Positions 29,026-38,166 of a stretch of DNA of 64,000 bases are shown piece by piece. The position numbers and the translations under genes are program-made. How positions within the stretch are numbered: the first letter of the stretch is position 1; each line of letters starts with the position of its first letter. This stretch comes from Lactobacillus sp. ESL0684 (GTDB taxonomy: Bacteria > Bacillota > Bacilli > Lactobacillales > Lactobacillaceae), in assembly GCF_029392675.1 (NCBI RefSeq), contig NZ_CP113941.1:732001-796000 (forward strand). Reading direction: 5' to 3'. The notes beneath the pieces are model-generated. The model ran no database searches. It was not told where the DNA came from and worked only from the letters and a program-made list of their open reading frames with translations.

Positions 29026-30684
29026 TTGGTTTTAAAGGAAATAGATAGCAAAAAATTTCGAGATATGGTGCGGGTAGCGACTCATAGAATGAGTCAAAAC
29101 GCTGAATTCGTTGATTCATTGAATGTTTTTCCGGTTCCAGACGGTGATACAGGGACTAACATGAATTTAACTATTGAAAGTGGTGCTAAAGCTGTTGCCC
29201 AGAATACTAGTGCAAGTGTTGGTGATTTAACTGAAAGTTTGGCTAAGGGCATGTTAATGGGCGCTCGCGGCAATAGTGGTGTTATCTCCTCGCAACTTTT
29301 CCGTGGAATTTATAAGGCTACCCAAGGTATGCAGACTTTGAACGCACAAGAGCTAGCTAATGCTTTTTCTAATGGAGTGGCTACCGCTTATAAGGCAGTG
29401 ATGAAGCCTGTTGAAGGAACAATCCTGACAGTTGCTAGAGTTGCTGCCCAGGAGGGTGCTAACAAGGCTAATGAAACTGATGATGTTGAAGAAGTAATGG
29501 CTGCTATTGTTAATGGTGCCAAAGAATCTTTAAAGACAACGCCAGATTTATTGCCTGTTCTTAAACAAGTTGGCGTCGTTGACTCAGGTGGTCAGGGCTT
29601 GCTCTTTATATATGAGGGCTTCTTAGAAGGGCTGCTTGGCGAGAATTTTGCTGATAAATATCAACCTGATAAAGGTGAAATGGATGAAATGATCAATGCC
29701 ATGCATCACCAATCAGTGCAATCTCAGTTAGCTACGCAAGATATTGCTAATGGTTATTGTACAGAAATTATGGTTGATTTAACTGCCGATGTTCCTAATA
29801 AAAAGCCATTTGATTTAGAAGAATTTCGCAGCCATTTATCAGAGCTTGGTGATTCGCTTTTGGCCGTTTCTGATAATGAAGTTGCTAAAGTTCATGTTCA
29901 TACAGAGTATCCAGGTCAAGTTTTCGCTTATGGTAGCCAGTTTGGACAATTAGGTAAAATCAAGATTGACAATATGCGAATTCAGCATGAAACAATTGTC
30001 AATGATAGTGAGCATAAGCAAGCAGATGTTGATTTTGCTGTAATTGCGGTTGCTTCAGGTAATGGTGTTCGGAAACTCTTTGAAAGTGAAGGCGTCAATC
30101 GTATCATTTCTGGTGGGCAAACGATGAACCCATCGACTCAGGACATTATCGATGCAATTAAGAAGTCTGGCGCACAAAAAGCAATCGTTCTGCCTAATAA
30201 CGGTAATATTGTGATGGCGGCTAAGCAGGCGGCTGAGGTTAGCGATATTCCTGTTGGTATTGTTCCATCTAAGACAATTTCACAAGGCTTGACGGCAATG
30301 TTATCTTTTGATGCTGATGCTTCTTTAGATGAAAATGTTGAAAACATGACTGCTGAGCTTGAGATGGTTGTTTCGGGAGAAGTAACTAAAGCTAACCGGG
30401 ATACAGTTATCAACGAGGTTGAAATTCATCAAAACGATTACCTTGGAATTGTTGATGGTGATATTCAAGTTGCAGAATCTGAGTTAATTCCAGCAACTGT
30501 TAAAATGGTTGAAAAGATGGTAGATGAGGATTCGGAAATCATTACCATTATTTATGGTCGAGACGCTAATCAGAAGCAGGCAGAACAAGTAATAGCTGCT
30601 CTTAAACAGCAGTATGCTGATTTCGAATTCGAAGTTCATGATGGCGGCCAACCAGTTTACGATTTCTTGGTTTCCGTTGAATAG
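29026..30684 (+). CDS. fakA: Fatty acid kinase catalytic subunit (DhaK-like, YloV)
   Basis: A 552-residue kinase that, with a FakB carrier encoded elsewhere, phosphorylates exogenous fatty acids. The N-terminal DhaL-type ATP-binding domain has VFPVPDGDTGTNMNLTIESG and MGARGNSGVISSQL; the middle and C-terminal domains include VVDSGGQGLLFIYEGF and EVAKVHVHTEYPGQVF. The start is TTG 29026 after GGAGG. The context next to plsX and acpP supports the role in phospholipid synthesis. It is followed by recG after 3 bases. Confidence 0.93.
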   Translation: MVLKEIDSKKFRDMVRVATHRMSQNAEFVDSLNVFPVPDGDTGTNMNLTIESGAKAVAQNTSASVGDLTESLAKGMLMGARGNSGVISSQLFRGIYKATQGMQTLNAQELANAFSNGVATAYKAVMKPVEGTILTVARVAAQEGANKANETDDVEEVMAAIVNGAKESLKTTPDLLPVLKQVGVVDSGGQGLLFIYEGFLEGLLGENFADKYQPDKGEMDEMINAMHHQSVQSQLATQDIANGYCTEIMVDLTADVPNKKPFDLEEFRSHLSELGDSLLAVSDNEVAKVHVHTEYPGQVFAYGSQFGQLGKIKIDNMRIQHETIVNDSEHKQADVDFAVIAVASGNGVRKLFESEGVNRIISGGQTMNPSTQDIIDAIKKSGAQKAIVLPNNGNIVMAAKQAAEVSDIPVGIVPSKTISQGLTAMLSFDADASLDENVENMTAELEMVVSGEVTKANRDTVINEVEIHQNDYLGIVDGDIQVAESELIPATVKMVEKMVDEDSEIITIIYGRDANQKQAEQVIAALKQQYADFEFEVHDGGQPVYDFLVSVE

Positions 30685-30687
30685 CTA

Positions 30688-32721
30688 ATGAATACAACAT
30701 TATTTGCTCCTGTGACTGATTTAAAGGGTGTTGGTACTAAGACAGCTGCAGCTTTGGGTAATCTGGGAATTTATAGTATTTATGATTTATTATTTTATTT
30801 TCCTTTTCGCTATGATGAATTGCAGACGATGCCGCTTGATCAGATCATGGATGGTCAAAAAGTAATGCTTAAAGGAATTGTTGCTACTGCACCTTTTGTT
30901 AGTCGTTTTGGCTACAAAAAGAGTCGGCTCAGTTTTAAATTAAGAATTGACCATGATGTTGTCATGGTCAATTTTTTTAATCAGCCATGGCTTAAAGATA
31001 AGGTAGAAGTTGCTCAAGAAGTTGCGATATATGGCAAGTATAATGCAGCCAAACAGAGTCTATCGGCCTTTAAATTTGTCGCTGCTAAAGAAAATGATAG
31101 TGGGATGGCGCCAATTTATCCGGTTAATCAGCATATTAAACAAAAAAAGTTAGTTGATCTGATTAATTTGGCTTTAACGGATTTTTTGGAGCAAGTGGAA
31201 GATATTGTACCAGTTGAAGTTCGGCAAAAGTATCGTTTACTGCCTGAGCAAGAAATCATTTCGAAGATGCACCATCCCAAAAATGGATATGAAGTAAAAC
31301 AGGCTAAGCGCAGTGCTACTTTTCGGGAATTTTTTATTTTTCAAACAGAGCTGGCTCAGCTAACACATGGAAACCAGCAAAAGCAAGGTAGTGCAAAAAA
31401 GTATGATTTGGCTCAGGTGGCTAAATTAACTGCTTCATTGCCATTTGAATTGTCGAAAGATCAAAAACAGGTGATCAATGAAATTTTTGCTGATTTACAT
31501 TCTGATAAGCAAATGCAGCGGCTTTTGCAGGGTGATGTTGGTTCAGGTAAAACTGTTGTAGCAGTCTATGCGATTTTTGCGGCAATTACAGCTGGTTTTC
31601 AAGTTGCGTTAATGGTACCAACTGAAATCTTGGCTACTCAGCACTTTAGAAAAATTGATGAATTGTTGCGGCCACTCGGGGTAAGAGTTGCTTTGCTTAC
31701 CGGAACAACCAAAACTTTAGAGCGTCGAGAAATTTACCAAGAATTAACGGATGGTACAATTAATGTAGTGATTGGCACACATGCGCTAATTCAGGATAAA
31801 GTGATTTTTAAGCAGCTGGGCTTAGTGATTATTGATGAGCAACATCGCTTTGGCGTAAATCAGCGGCAGGCTTTAATTAATAAAGGGAATCATCCTGACG
31901 TTTTGACGATGACAGCCACGCCGATTCCGCGGACACTAGCGCTAACGGTTTATGGTCAGACGACTGTTTCTGAAATTCGTCATTTGCCTGCTGGGCGCAA
32001 GCAAATTAAATCAGCTTGGAAAACAAGTAGCCAGTTAGATGAAGTCTACCGGCTAATGCAGCATCAACTTGATCAAGGATTTCAGATTTATGCAGTTACT
32101 CCGTTAATTTCAGAATCCGAGGCAATTGATTTAAAAAATGCTGAAGAACTCTTGACTAAACTTAGTCATGATTTTCCGCAGCAAAAAGTTGTATTACTGC
32201 ACGGACAAATGCCAGGTATTAAAAAAGATGAGATAATGACGACCTTTGCAGCTGGTGAAATTGATATTTTAGTGGCGACTAGTGTCATTGAAGTCGGAGT
32301 TGATGTAGCTAATGCTAATATGATGGTGATCTATGATGCGGATCGCTTTGGTCTAAGTCAACTGCATCAATTGCGCGGACGAATTGGACGTGGTACAACG
32401 CAAAGTTATTGTGTCTTTGTTGCTGATCCGAAAACGCAGGCTGGTAAAAGTCGGATGAAAGTTGTTGCAGACACAACTGATGGTTTTAAATTGGCTAAGG
32501 AAGATCTTAAACTGCGTGGCGAGGGCGATCTATTTGGCAAGGCGCAATCAGGATTGCCAGAATTTCAAGTTGGTAATGTGGTTAATGATTATGAAACTCT
32601 GGTAGTTGCTCAAAAGGTTGCACAGAATTTAATTGCCCAAGACCCGACTCTTACACGAAATGATCATCAAGTTTTAAAAGAAGTGTTAGAATATAAAAAG
32701 TTGCAACAAGGCAGGACTTAG
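30688..32721 (+). CDS. recG: ATP-dependent DNA helicase RecG
   Basis: A 677-residue branch-migrating helicase that processes stalled forks and recombination intermediates. The N-terminal wedge domain (GVGTKTAAALGNLGIYSIYDLLFYFPFRYDE) is followed by helicase motifs GDVGSGKTVVA, MVPTEILATQHF, DEQHRFGV, MTATPIPRTLAL, ATSVIEVGVDVANA and QLRGRIGRG. Length is standard. It lies between fakA and plsX in the common Firmicute order, with an SD for plsX overlapping its stop. Confidence 0.97.
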   Translation: MNTTLFAPVTDLKGVGTKTAAALGNLGIYSIYDLLFYFPFRYDELQTMPLDQIMDGQKVMLKGIVATAPFVSRFGYKKSRLSFKLRIDHDVVMVNFFNQPWLKDKVEVAQEVAIYGKYNAAKQSLSAFKFVAAKENDSGMAPIYPVNQHIKQKKLVDLINLALTDFLEQVEDIVPVEVRQKYRLLPEQEIISKMHHPKNGYEVKQAKRSATFREFFIFQTELAQLTHGNQQKQGSAKKYDLAQVAKLTASLPFELSKDQKQVINEIFADLHSDKQMQRLLQGDVGSGKTVVAVYAIFAAITAGFQVALMVPTEILATQHFRKIDELLRPLGVRVALLTGTTKTLERREIYQELTDGTINVVIGTHALIQDKVIFKQLGLVIIDEQHRFGVNQRQALINKGNHPDVLTMTATPIPRTLALTVYGQTTVSEIRHLPAGRKQIKSAWKTSSQLDEVYRLMQHQLDQGFQIYAVTPLISESEAIDLKNAEELLTKLSHDFPQQKVVLLHGQMPGIKKDEIMTTFAAGEIDILVATSVIEVGVDVANANMMVIYDADRFGLSQLHQLRGRIGRGTTQSYCVFVADPKTQAGKSRMKVVADTTDGFKLAKEDLKLRGEGDLFGKAQSGLPEFQVGNVVNDYETLVVAQKVAQNLIAQDPTLTRNDHQVLKEVLEYKKLQQGRT

Positions 32722-32740
32722 GAGGAATTGGATAATTAAA

Positions 32741-33739
32741 ATGAGAACAATTGCGATCGATGCCATGGGCGGCGAAAATGCACCAGAAGCAATCGTTAAG
32801 GCGGTTTTGCAAGTCAAAACAGAATTAACGCAAACCAACTTTATTTTGTTTGGTGATGAAACTAAAATCAAGCGGTTGCTAGATTCGGATACGGAGCGAG
32901 TAGAAGTAGTAGGGACTACTGAGGTTATCAATGACGAAGATGAACCAGTTAAAGCGATTCGCAATAAGAAGGATTCATCCTTGGTGGTTGCAGCTCAATA
33001 TGTTAAAGCGGGTAAGGCTGATGCATTGTTGTCACTAGGTAATACCGGGGCATTGTTGTCTTGCGGAATTTTTATTATTGGTCGCATTAAGGGGGTAGCT
33101 CGCCCAGGCCTAATGCCGACGTTGCCAGTTAAAAACTCAGATGATGGCTTCAATATGATTGATGTTGGGGCTAATGCCAAGAGTAAACCTGAGTATATTC
33201 TTAATTGGGCACAAATGGCAGTCTACTATGCTGAAAAAATTCGGGGTGTGTCAAATCCGCGAGTTGCCTTACTTAATAATGGTGCTGAAAGTGATAAAGG
33301 TGATGATATTCACCAACAAGCTTATCAATTGCTGCTAGATAGTGATTTGAACTTTATTGGCAATATCGAGGGTAATGAATTGCTGGAGGGAAAAGCCGAT
33401 GTGGTTGCCACAGACGGCTTTACTGGGAATGCAATTTTAAAGAATATTGAAGGTACTTCCAGTGTTTTAATTCACATGCTTAAAGATAGTTTGCTAAATA
33501 ATGGTTTGTTTACTAAATTAGGTGCTCTGCTAATCAAGAAGGCGCTCAAAGGTTTAATTTCAAAATTTGATACTTCTAAATATGGCGGTGCTGTATTATT
33601 GGGAGTTAATGCGCCAATTGTGAAAACGCATGGCCGCTCTGATCAGCGGGCAATTTATTACACGCTTAAACAAGTTGATAAGATTTTATCAGAAAAGATT
33701 ATTGATGATTTTAAAGCAGAATTTGCAACAAAAAAATAA
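32741..33739 (+). CDS. plsX: Phosphate acyltransferase PlsX
   Basis: A 332-residue enzyme making acyl-phosphate from acyl-ACP for phospholipid synthesis. Motifs: IAIDAMGGENAPEAIVKAV, ADALLSLGNTGALLSCGIF, MIDVGANAKSKPE, NNGAESDKGD, VVATDGFTGNAILKN. Full length. AGGAGG lies about 14 bases before the ATG, somewhat far. acpP follows 18 bases later, a functional pairing. Confidence 0.96.
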   Translation: MRTIAIDAMGGENAPEAIVKAVLQVKTELTQTNFILFGDETKIKRLLDSDTERVEVVGTTEVINDEDEPVKAIRNKKDSSLVVAAQYVKAGKADALLSLGNTGALLSCGIFIIGRIKGVARPGLMPTLPVKNSDDGFNMIDVGANAKSKPEYILNWAQMAVYYAEKIRGVSNPRVALLNNGAESDKGDDIHQQAYQLLLDSDLNFIGNIEGNELLEGKADVVATDGFTGNAILKNIEGTSSVLIHMLKDSLLNNGLFTKLGALLIKKALKGLISKFDTSKYGGAVLLGVNAPIVKTHGRSDQRAIYYTLKQVDKILSEKIIDDFKAEFATKK

Positions 33740-33757
33740 ATAGAGGAGAAATATACA

Positions 33758-34000
33758 ATGAGTGAAACAGAAATTTTTACAAAAATTAGGGATATCTTAG
33801 CAGATAATTTTGAAGTTGATGCAAGCAAGATTACCAATGAAACTAACTTTACCAGCGATTTGGATGCTGATTCAATTGACTTGGTAGAATTTATTTTGCA
33901 ATTAGAAGATGAATTCGGTGCTGAAATTCCAGATGAGGATGCTGAAAAGATTAAAACCGTTGGTGATGCAGTCAGTTATGTTACCGCACACCAACAGTAA
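33758..34000 (+). CDS. acpP: Acyl carrier protein
   Basis: An 80-residue acidic carrier. The 4'-phosphopantetheine site is Ser39 in LDADSIDLVEF (family DSLDxVE). Helices and acidic composition fit. GAGGAG precedes the ATG. It is encoded right after plsX, which uses acyl-ACP. A separate acpP is often present in the fatty-acid synthesis cluster of lactobacilli, so this may be one of two. Confidence 0.95.
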   Translation: MSETEIFTKIRDILADNFEVDASKITNETNFTSDLDADSIDLVEFILQLEDEFGAEIPDEDAEKIKTVGDAVSYVTAHQQ

Positions 34001-34025
34001 TTTTGCCAAAAAATCATTTTAAGGT

Positions 34026-34054
34026 TTGCATGGAGCCTAATAGATGTTTATAAT
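34026..34054 (+). promoter_or_regulatory. Promoter of opp operon
   Basis: TTGCAT (34026-34031) and a perfect TATAAT (34049-34054) are spaced by 17 bases. It lies about 70 bases upstream of oppD. Confidence 0.65.
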
Positions 34055-34122
34055 TATAATTTAAATAAATTTATTAAATATCTTTAATGAATTATTGGAA
34101 AATTTGAGAGGGGAAATGAACT

Positions 34123-35142
34123 TTGGAAAAACAAAGTGATCTCTTACTAGATATCCAGCATATGCATACTGCATATCGTTTACAAGGTAAGTTTTATGAT
34201 GCCGCAGATGATATCAATATTACTCTGAAGCGTGATGAGATTTTATCAGTTGTAGGTGAATCTGGCTGTGGTAAGAGTACAATTGCTGCAAGCATTATTG
34301 GCTTGTACGACCATAAAAATACAAAAGTAACCGGTGATATTTTATATAATGAATTGAACTTGGTAGGCTTGAATGAGTCTTTGTTTGATAAAATTCGCGG
34401 TAATAAGATTGGTATGATCTTCCAAGATCCTCTTGCAAGTTTAAACCCATTAATGCGAGTTGGTGATCAAGTTGCTGAAACACTCTATTATCATACAGAT
34501 ATGAATGAAAAAGAGCGTCATAGTCGGGTAATTGAATTATTTAATCAAGTTGGAATGCCGCAACCAGAAGAAATGTTTGCGATGTATCCTCATGAATTAT
34601 CCGGTGGATTGCGGCAGCGGGTCGTTATTGCGATGGCAATTGCATGTAAACCAGAAATTATTATTGCAGATGAGCCAACTACTGCCTTAGACGTTACGAT
34701 TCAAGCTCAGATTTTAGACCTATTAGAAGATATCCAGCAGCAGACACACTCTGGAATTATTTTAATTACTCACGATTTAGGCGTAGTAGCTGAAACAGCT
34801 GACGAAGTTGCAGTTATGTATGCAGGACAAGTAGTTGAAAAGGCTGATGTCAAGACTATTTTTGCAAATCCGCTGCATCCATATACGCGTTCTCTGCTCA
34901 ATTCCATGCCGCAGTCTGATGATGAAGACGAAGATTTGCACGTAATTCAAGGGACTGTGCCATCATTGCAAAAGATGCCGCGTGAAGGTGATCGGTTTGC
35001 ATCTAGAATTCCGTGGATTCCTGAAAGTAGTCACGAAAAAGATCCAGTCATGCACGAAGTCGAACCTGGTCATTGGGTAAGATGTACTTGCTGGAAGACG
35101 TTCCACTTTCAAGACCAAGATGCAGTAGCAAGTGGGGAGTAG
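34123..35142 (+). CDS. oppD: Oligopeptide ABC transporter ATP-binding protein OppD
   Basis: A 339-residue ATPase subunit. It has Walker A GESGCGKST, Q-loop FQDPLASLNP, signature LSGGLRQRVVIAMA, Walker B IIIADEPTTALD and the H-loop THDLG. The C-terminal oligopeptide-specific region (PLHPYTRSLLNSMP) includes a Cys near the end (VRCTCW), consistent with the Fe-S/Cys motif seen in Opp/Dpp ATPases. The start is TTG 34123 with GAGAGGGG upstream. First gene of oppDFBC. Confidence 0.96.
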   Translation: MEKQSDLLLDIQHMHTAYRLQGKFYDAADDINITLKRDEILSVVGESGCGKSTIAASIIGLYDHKNTKVTGDILYNELNLVGLNESLFDKIRGNKIGMIFQDPLASLNPLMRVGDQVAETLYYHTDMNEKERHSRVIELFNQVGMPQPEEMFAMYPHELSGGLRQRVVIAMAIACKPEIIIADEPTTALDVTIQAQILDLLEDIQQQTHSGIILITHDLGVVAETADEVAVMYAGQVVEKADVKTIFANPLHPYTRSLLNSMPQSDDEDEDLHVIQGTVPSLQKMPREGDRFASRIPWIPESSHEKDPVMHEVEPGHWVRCTCWKTFHFQDQDAVASGE

Positions 35143-35147
35143 AATTT

Positions 35148-36113
35148 ATGACGAAAGAAATAATTCAAATTAAGAATCTGAAGGTTCATTACCCAATTAG
35201 GTCTGGTTTTTGGAATCGGGTAACTGGTGCTGTGCGCGCAGTTGACGATGTCAGCATTACGATCAACGAGGGTGAAACTTACGGCTTAATTGGTGAGTCT
35301 GGTTCTGGTAAATCAACTACAGGTAAAGCTATCGTAGGTGTTGAACCTGTAACTAGTGGTGAAATTATTTACAAGGGCGTTGATATTACTAAGTCCAAGA
35401 ATAGAAGACGACTTAATTACAATAAGGACGTCCAAATGATTTTCCAGGATTCGATGTCCAGTATGAATCCGCGTAAGCGAATTGAAGATATTATTGCGGA
35501 GCCAATCCGCAATTTTGAAAATTTAACCACTGACCAAGAACGCGATCGAGTACAAGAACTACTTGATATTGTTGGGATGCCAAGTGATGCAATTTACAAA
35601 TATCCTCATGAGTTTTCAGGTGGTCAAAGACAAAGAATTGGGGTTGCGCGTGCTGTTGCAACTAATCCTAAGTTGATTGTGGCTGATGAACCGACTAGTG
35701 CGTTAGACTTATCAGTTCAAGCACAGGTTCTAAACTTTATGAAGCATATTCAGCAGCAATATAATATTGCTTATCTGTTCATTTCACATGATTTAGGTGT
35801 GGTTAAGCATATGTCTGAAAACTTAGCCATTATGCACCGTGGTCGTTTAGTCGAAATTGGTACAAGGGAAGATATTTATAATCACCCAATGCATATTTAT
35901 ACTAAAAGGCTCTTGTCAGCAATCCCCAAGGTGAATGTTGAAGAACGAGAAGTACATAAAAAAGAGCGTAATCGCGTTGAACAAGAGTTTCGTAATGATC
36001 AAAGTAAGTGGTATGACCAGAATGGTCGCGTTTATCCGCTGCAATTAGTTTCAGGTAAGCACTATGTTGCGCTGCCGCCAGAACAAGTAAATCAAGCAAA
36101 GGAGAGTGACTAA
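35148..36113 (+). CDS. oppF: Oligopeptide ABC transporter ATP-binding protein OppF
   Basis: A 321-residue ATPase partner of OppD. Walker A GESGSGKSTTGKA, FQDSMSSMNPRKR, signature FSGGQRQRIGVARA, Walker B LIVADEPTSALDLS, SHDLGVV. ATG 35148 is chosen since GGGGAG spans the oppD stop 7 bases upstream; upstream in-frame Met codons lie inside oppD. It ends 2 bases before oppB. Confidence 0.96.
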   Translation: MTKEIIQIKNLKVHYPIRSGFWNRVTGAVRAVDDVSITINEGETYGLIGESGSGKSTTGKAIVGVEPVTSGEIIYKGVDITKSKNRRRLNYNKDVQMIFQDSMSSMNPRKRIEDIIAEPIRNFENLTTDQERDRVQELLDIVGMPSDAIYKYPHEFSGGQRQRIGVARAVATNPKLIVADEPTSALDLSVQAQVLNFMKHIQQQYNIAYLFISHDLGVVKHMSENLAIMHRGRLVEIGTREDIYNHPMHIYTKRLLSAIPKVNVEEREVHKKERNRVEQEFRNDQSKWYDQNGRVYPLQLVSGKHYVALPPEQVNQAKESD

Positions 36114-36115
36114 AA

Positions 36116-37075
36116 ATGTGGAAAACAATTCTTAGACGTTTTTTGGTTATGATTCCGCAAATTATTATCTTGAGTTTTTTAGTCTTTGTTTTGGCTAAAA
36201 TGATGCCAGGTGATCCATTTACTGGACAAATTAACCCTAATACTGACCCTAAACAATTAGAGGCGCTGAAGCGTGCAGCTGGGCTATATGATCCTATACC
36301 TGTTCAGTACGGTCGCTGGGTTAATAACCTGTTCCATGGCGATTTAGGGACTAGCTATATTCAACACGTGCCAGTTGTTTCATTAATTGCCGATCGTGCC
36401 GTTAATACTTTTTGGTTAGCCCTATTAACCACTATTTTAACTTACATAATTGCTATTCCAATGGGAATCTCTGCTGGTCGCCACCAAGATGAATGGCAAG
36501 ATCAAACTGTGCAAATTTTTAATTATTTGACTTTAGCCATTCCACCATTTGTGTTCTATATTTTAGCAATTTGGTTATTCGGTTTTACTTTAGGCTGGTT
36601 TCCAATCTCTGGTTCTGTTGCTGCAAATGCATCAGGGTTCTGGGGTACTGTTGGTAGCCAATTCTATCACATGTTATTGCCTGCAATTTTAGTTGCGCTG
36701 ATTTCAACAACCTCAATTGTACAATACCTTAGAACTGGAATTGTTGATAATAAGGTTGAAGACTATGTCCGGACTGCTCATAGTAAGGGTGTTCCGGAAA
36801 ATGTCGTCTTCAATAAACATATTCTGCGTAACTCATTATTGCCAATTGCATCGTCATTTGGAACGACAATTACTGGATTACTTAGTGGATCCATGGTGGT
36901 TGAATCGGTCTTCAGTTATCCAGGAATGGGTAAATTGTTCCTAGATTCAATTGGGCAACGTGATTACACGACTTTAACAGCTTTGATTTTGATCTTTGGT
37001 ATTTTAACTTTATTAGGTAACTTGCTATCAGATATTATCATGAGTATTGTTGATCCACGAATTAGAGTTAAATAG
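36116..37075 (+). CDS. oppB: Oligopeptide ABC transporter permease OppB
   Basis: A 319-residue membrane permease with six hydrophobic segments. The N-terminus MWKTILRRFLVMIPQIIILSFLVFVLAKMMPGDPF is typical of OppB/DppB. The coupling motif is EDYVRTAHSKGVPENVVFNKHILRNSLLPI (EAA loop), ending near IVDPRIR. The SD AAAGGAGA lies in the end of oppF. Together with OppC it forms the channel. Confidence 0.95.
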   Translation: MWKTILRRFLVMIPQIIILSFLVFVLAKMMPGDPFTGQINPNTDPKQLEALKRAAGLYDPIPVQYGRWVNNLFHGDLGTSYIQHVPVVSLIADRAVNTFWLALLTTILTYIIAIPMGISAGRHQDEWQDQTVQIFNYLTLAIPPFVFYILAIWLFGFTLGWFPISGSVAANASGFWGTVGSQFYHMLLPAILVALISTTSIVQYLRTGIVDNKVEDYVRTAHSKGVPENVVFNKHILRNSLLPIASSFGTTITGLLSGSMVVESVFSYPGMGKLFLDSIGQRDYTTLTALILIFGILTLLGNLLSDIIMSIVDPRIRVK

Positions 37076-37089
37076 AGGAGGGGAAGAAA

Positions 37090-38001
37090 TTGTCTAATAA
37101 AAAAGAAAATACTGCTGATGAAGAAGTAAAAGTTTCTTCTCGTCCTTCGGGTTTTAGAGTAGTTGTGCACGAGATTTGGCGTGATAAGGTAGCTAGAACT
37201 GCCGTCTTGTTAATTATTTTGCTCTTATTGATTACATTTGTGGGCTCAATGTTCTTGAATCGTGAGCAAGTTACTGAAATTAATATCATGGATGCCTATT
37301 ATGGCTGGGGTGAAAATGGCCATCTGCTTGGTACCGATGATGGTGGTCGTGACATTTTGAAGCTGCTTATCATGGGTGGTCGTAATTCGATTACCATTGG
37401 ACTAGCGGTAACTGTCATTTGTTTAACTGTTGGACTGGTTATTGGGCTAGTTGCTGGGTACTATGGTGGTACTGTGGACATGATTATCATGCGAATCGTG
37501 GACTTCGTTCAAGTGCTACCAGTATTGCCGATTGAAATTGTTCTGGTTTCAGTTATTCCTAACTATACTCCGGCAACATTAGTGATGATTATTTCGCTAT
37601 TTGGCTGGACTAGTGAAGTGCGATATTATCGGGCGTTTATTCTATCCCAGCGAGAGCGGGACTATGTGCTGGCGTCTAAGACGTCGGGTTCATCAGACTT
37701 AAAAATCATGTTCCGTGAAGTGCTGCCTAATATTACCTCGATGATTATTATTGATGTAGTGTTAAACATTGCGTCAAATATCGGTATTGAGACAACGTTG
37801 TCCTTTATCGGCTACGGCTTACCGCCGACGACACCGTCGCTTGGTACCTTAATCGGTTTTGCCAACGACCCAGTTAACGTGGTTAATCGGCCGTGGTTAT
37901 GGTTACCGGCAACTATTTTGCTGTTGGCTATTTCGTTGAGTATTAATTATGTTGGTCGAGCACTGCAACGGGCAGGCGACGCTAGACAACGAGAAAATTA
38001 A
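37090..38001 (+). CDS. oppC: Oligopeptide ABC transporter permease OppC
   Basis: A 303-residue membrane permease. The N-terminal cytosolic stretch is followed by a first membrane segment (VLLIILLLLITFVGSMFL), then HLLGTDDGGRDIL typical of OppC, and an EAA loop (RERDYVLASKTSGSSDLKIMFREVLPN). The start is TTG 37090, with GAGGAGGGG upstream. A strong terminator follows, so the binding proteins are transcribed separately. Confidence 0.95.
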   Translation: MSNKKENTADEEVKVSSRPSGFRVVVHEIWRDKVARTAVLLIILLLLITFVGSMFLNREQVTEINIMDAYYGWGENGHLLGTDDGGRDILKLLIMGGRNSITIGLAVTVICLTVGLVIGLVAGYYGGTVDMIIMRIVDFVQVLPVLPIEIVLVSVIPNYTPATLVMIISLFGWTSEVRYYRAFILSQRERDYVLASKTSGSSDLKIMFREVLPNITSMIIIDVVLNIASNIGIETTLSFIGYGLPPTTPSLGTLIGFANDPVNVVNRPWLWLPATILLLAISLSINYVGRALQRAGDARQREN

Positions 38002-38006
38002 GTTTA

Positions 38007-38037
38007 AAAGAGTTCATCGCGAGATGAACTCTTTTTT
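38007..38037 (+). terminator. Terminator of oppDFBC
   Basis: A 12-bp stem (38007-38018 with 38023-38034), GCGA tetraloop and T-run immediately after oppC. Confidence 0.92.
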
Positions 38038-38117
38038 GTTATTGTGATTTGGTATATTAAATAGCTATTAAGTATATTATTTAAAAAACTAATTTTGTAT
38101 GGTACCATTTAACTATG

Positions 38118-38129
38118 ACTTGTTTCAAA
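38118..38129 (+). repeat. Leader element shared by both oppA genes, copy 1
   Basis: ACTTGTTTCAAA lies 37 bases before the first oppA and recurs at 40060-40071, 38 bases before the second. It is either a duplicated promoter/leader remnant or a regulator site. Confidence 0.45.
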
Positions 38130-38166
38130 GATAGTAATACGTATTTTATGGATAGGAGTAAAAGCG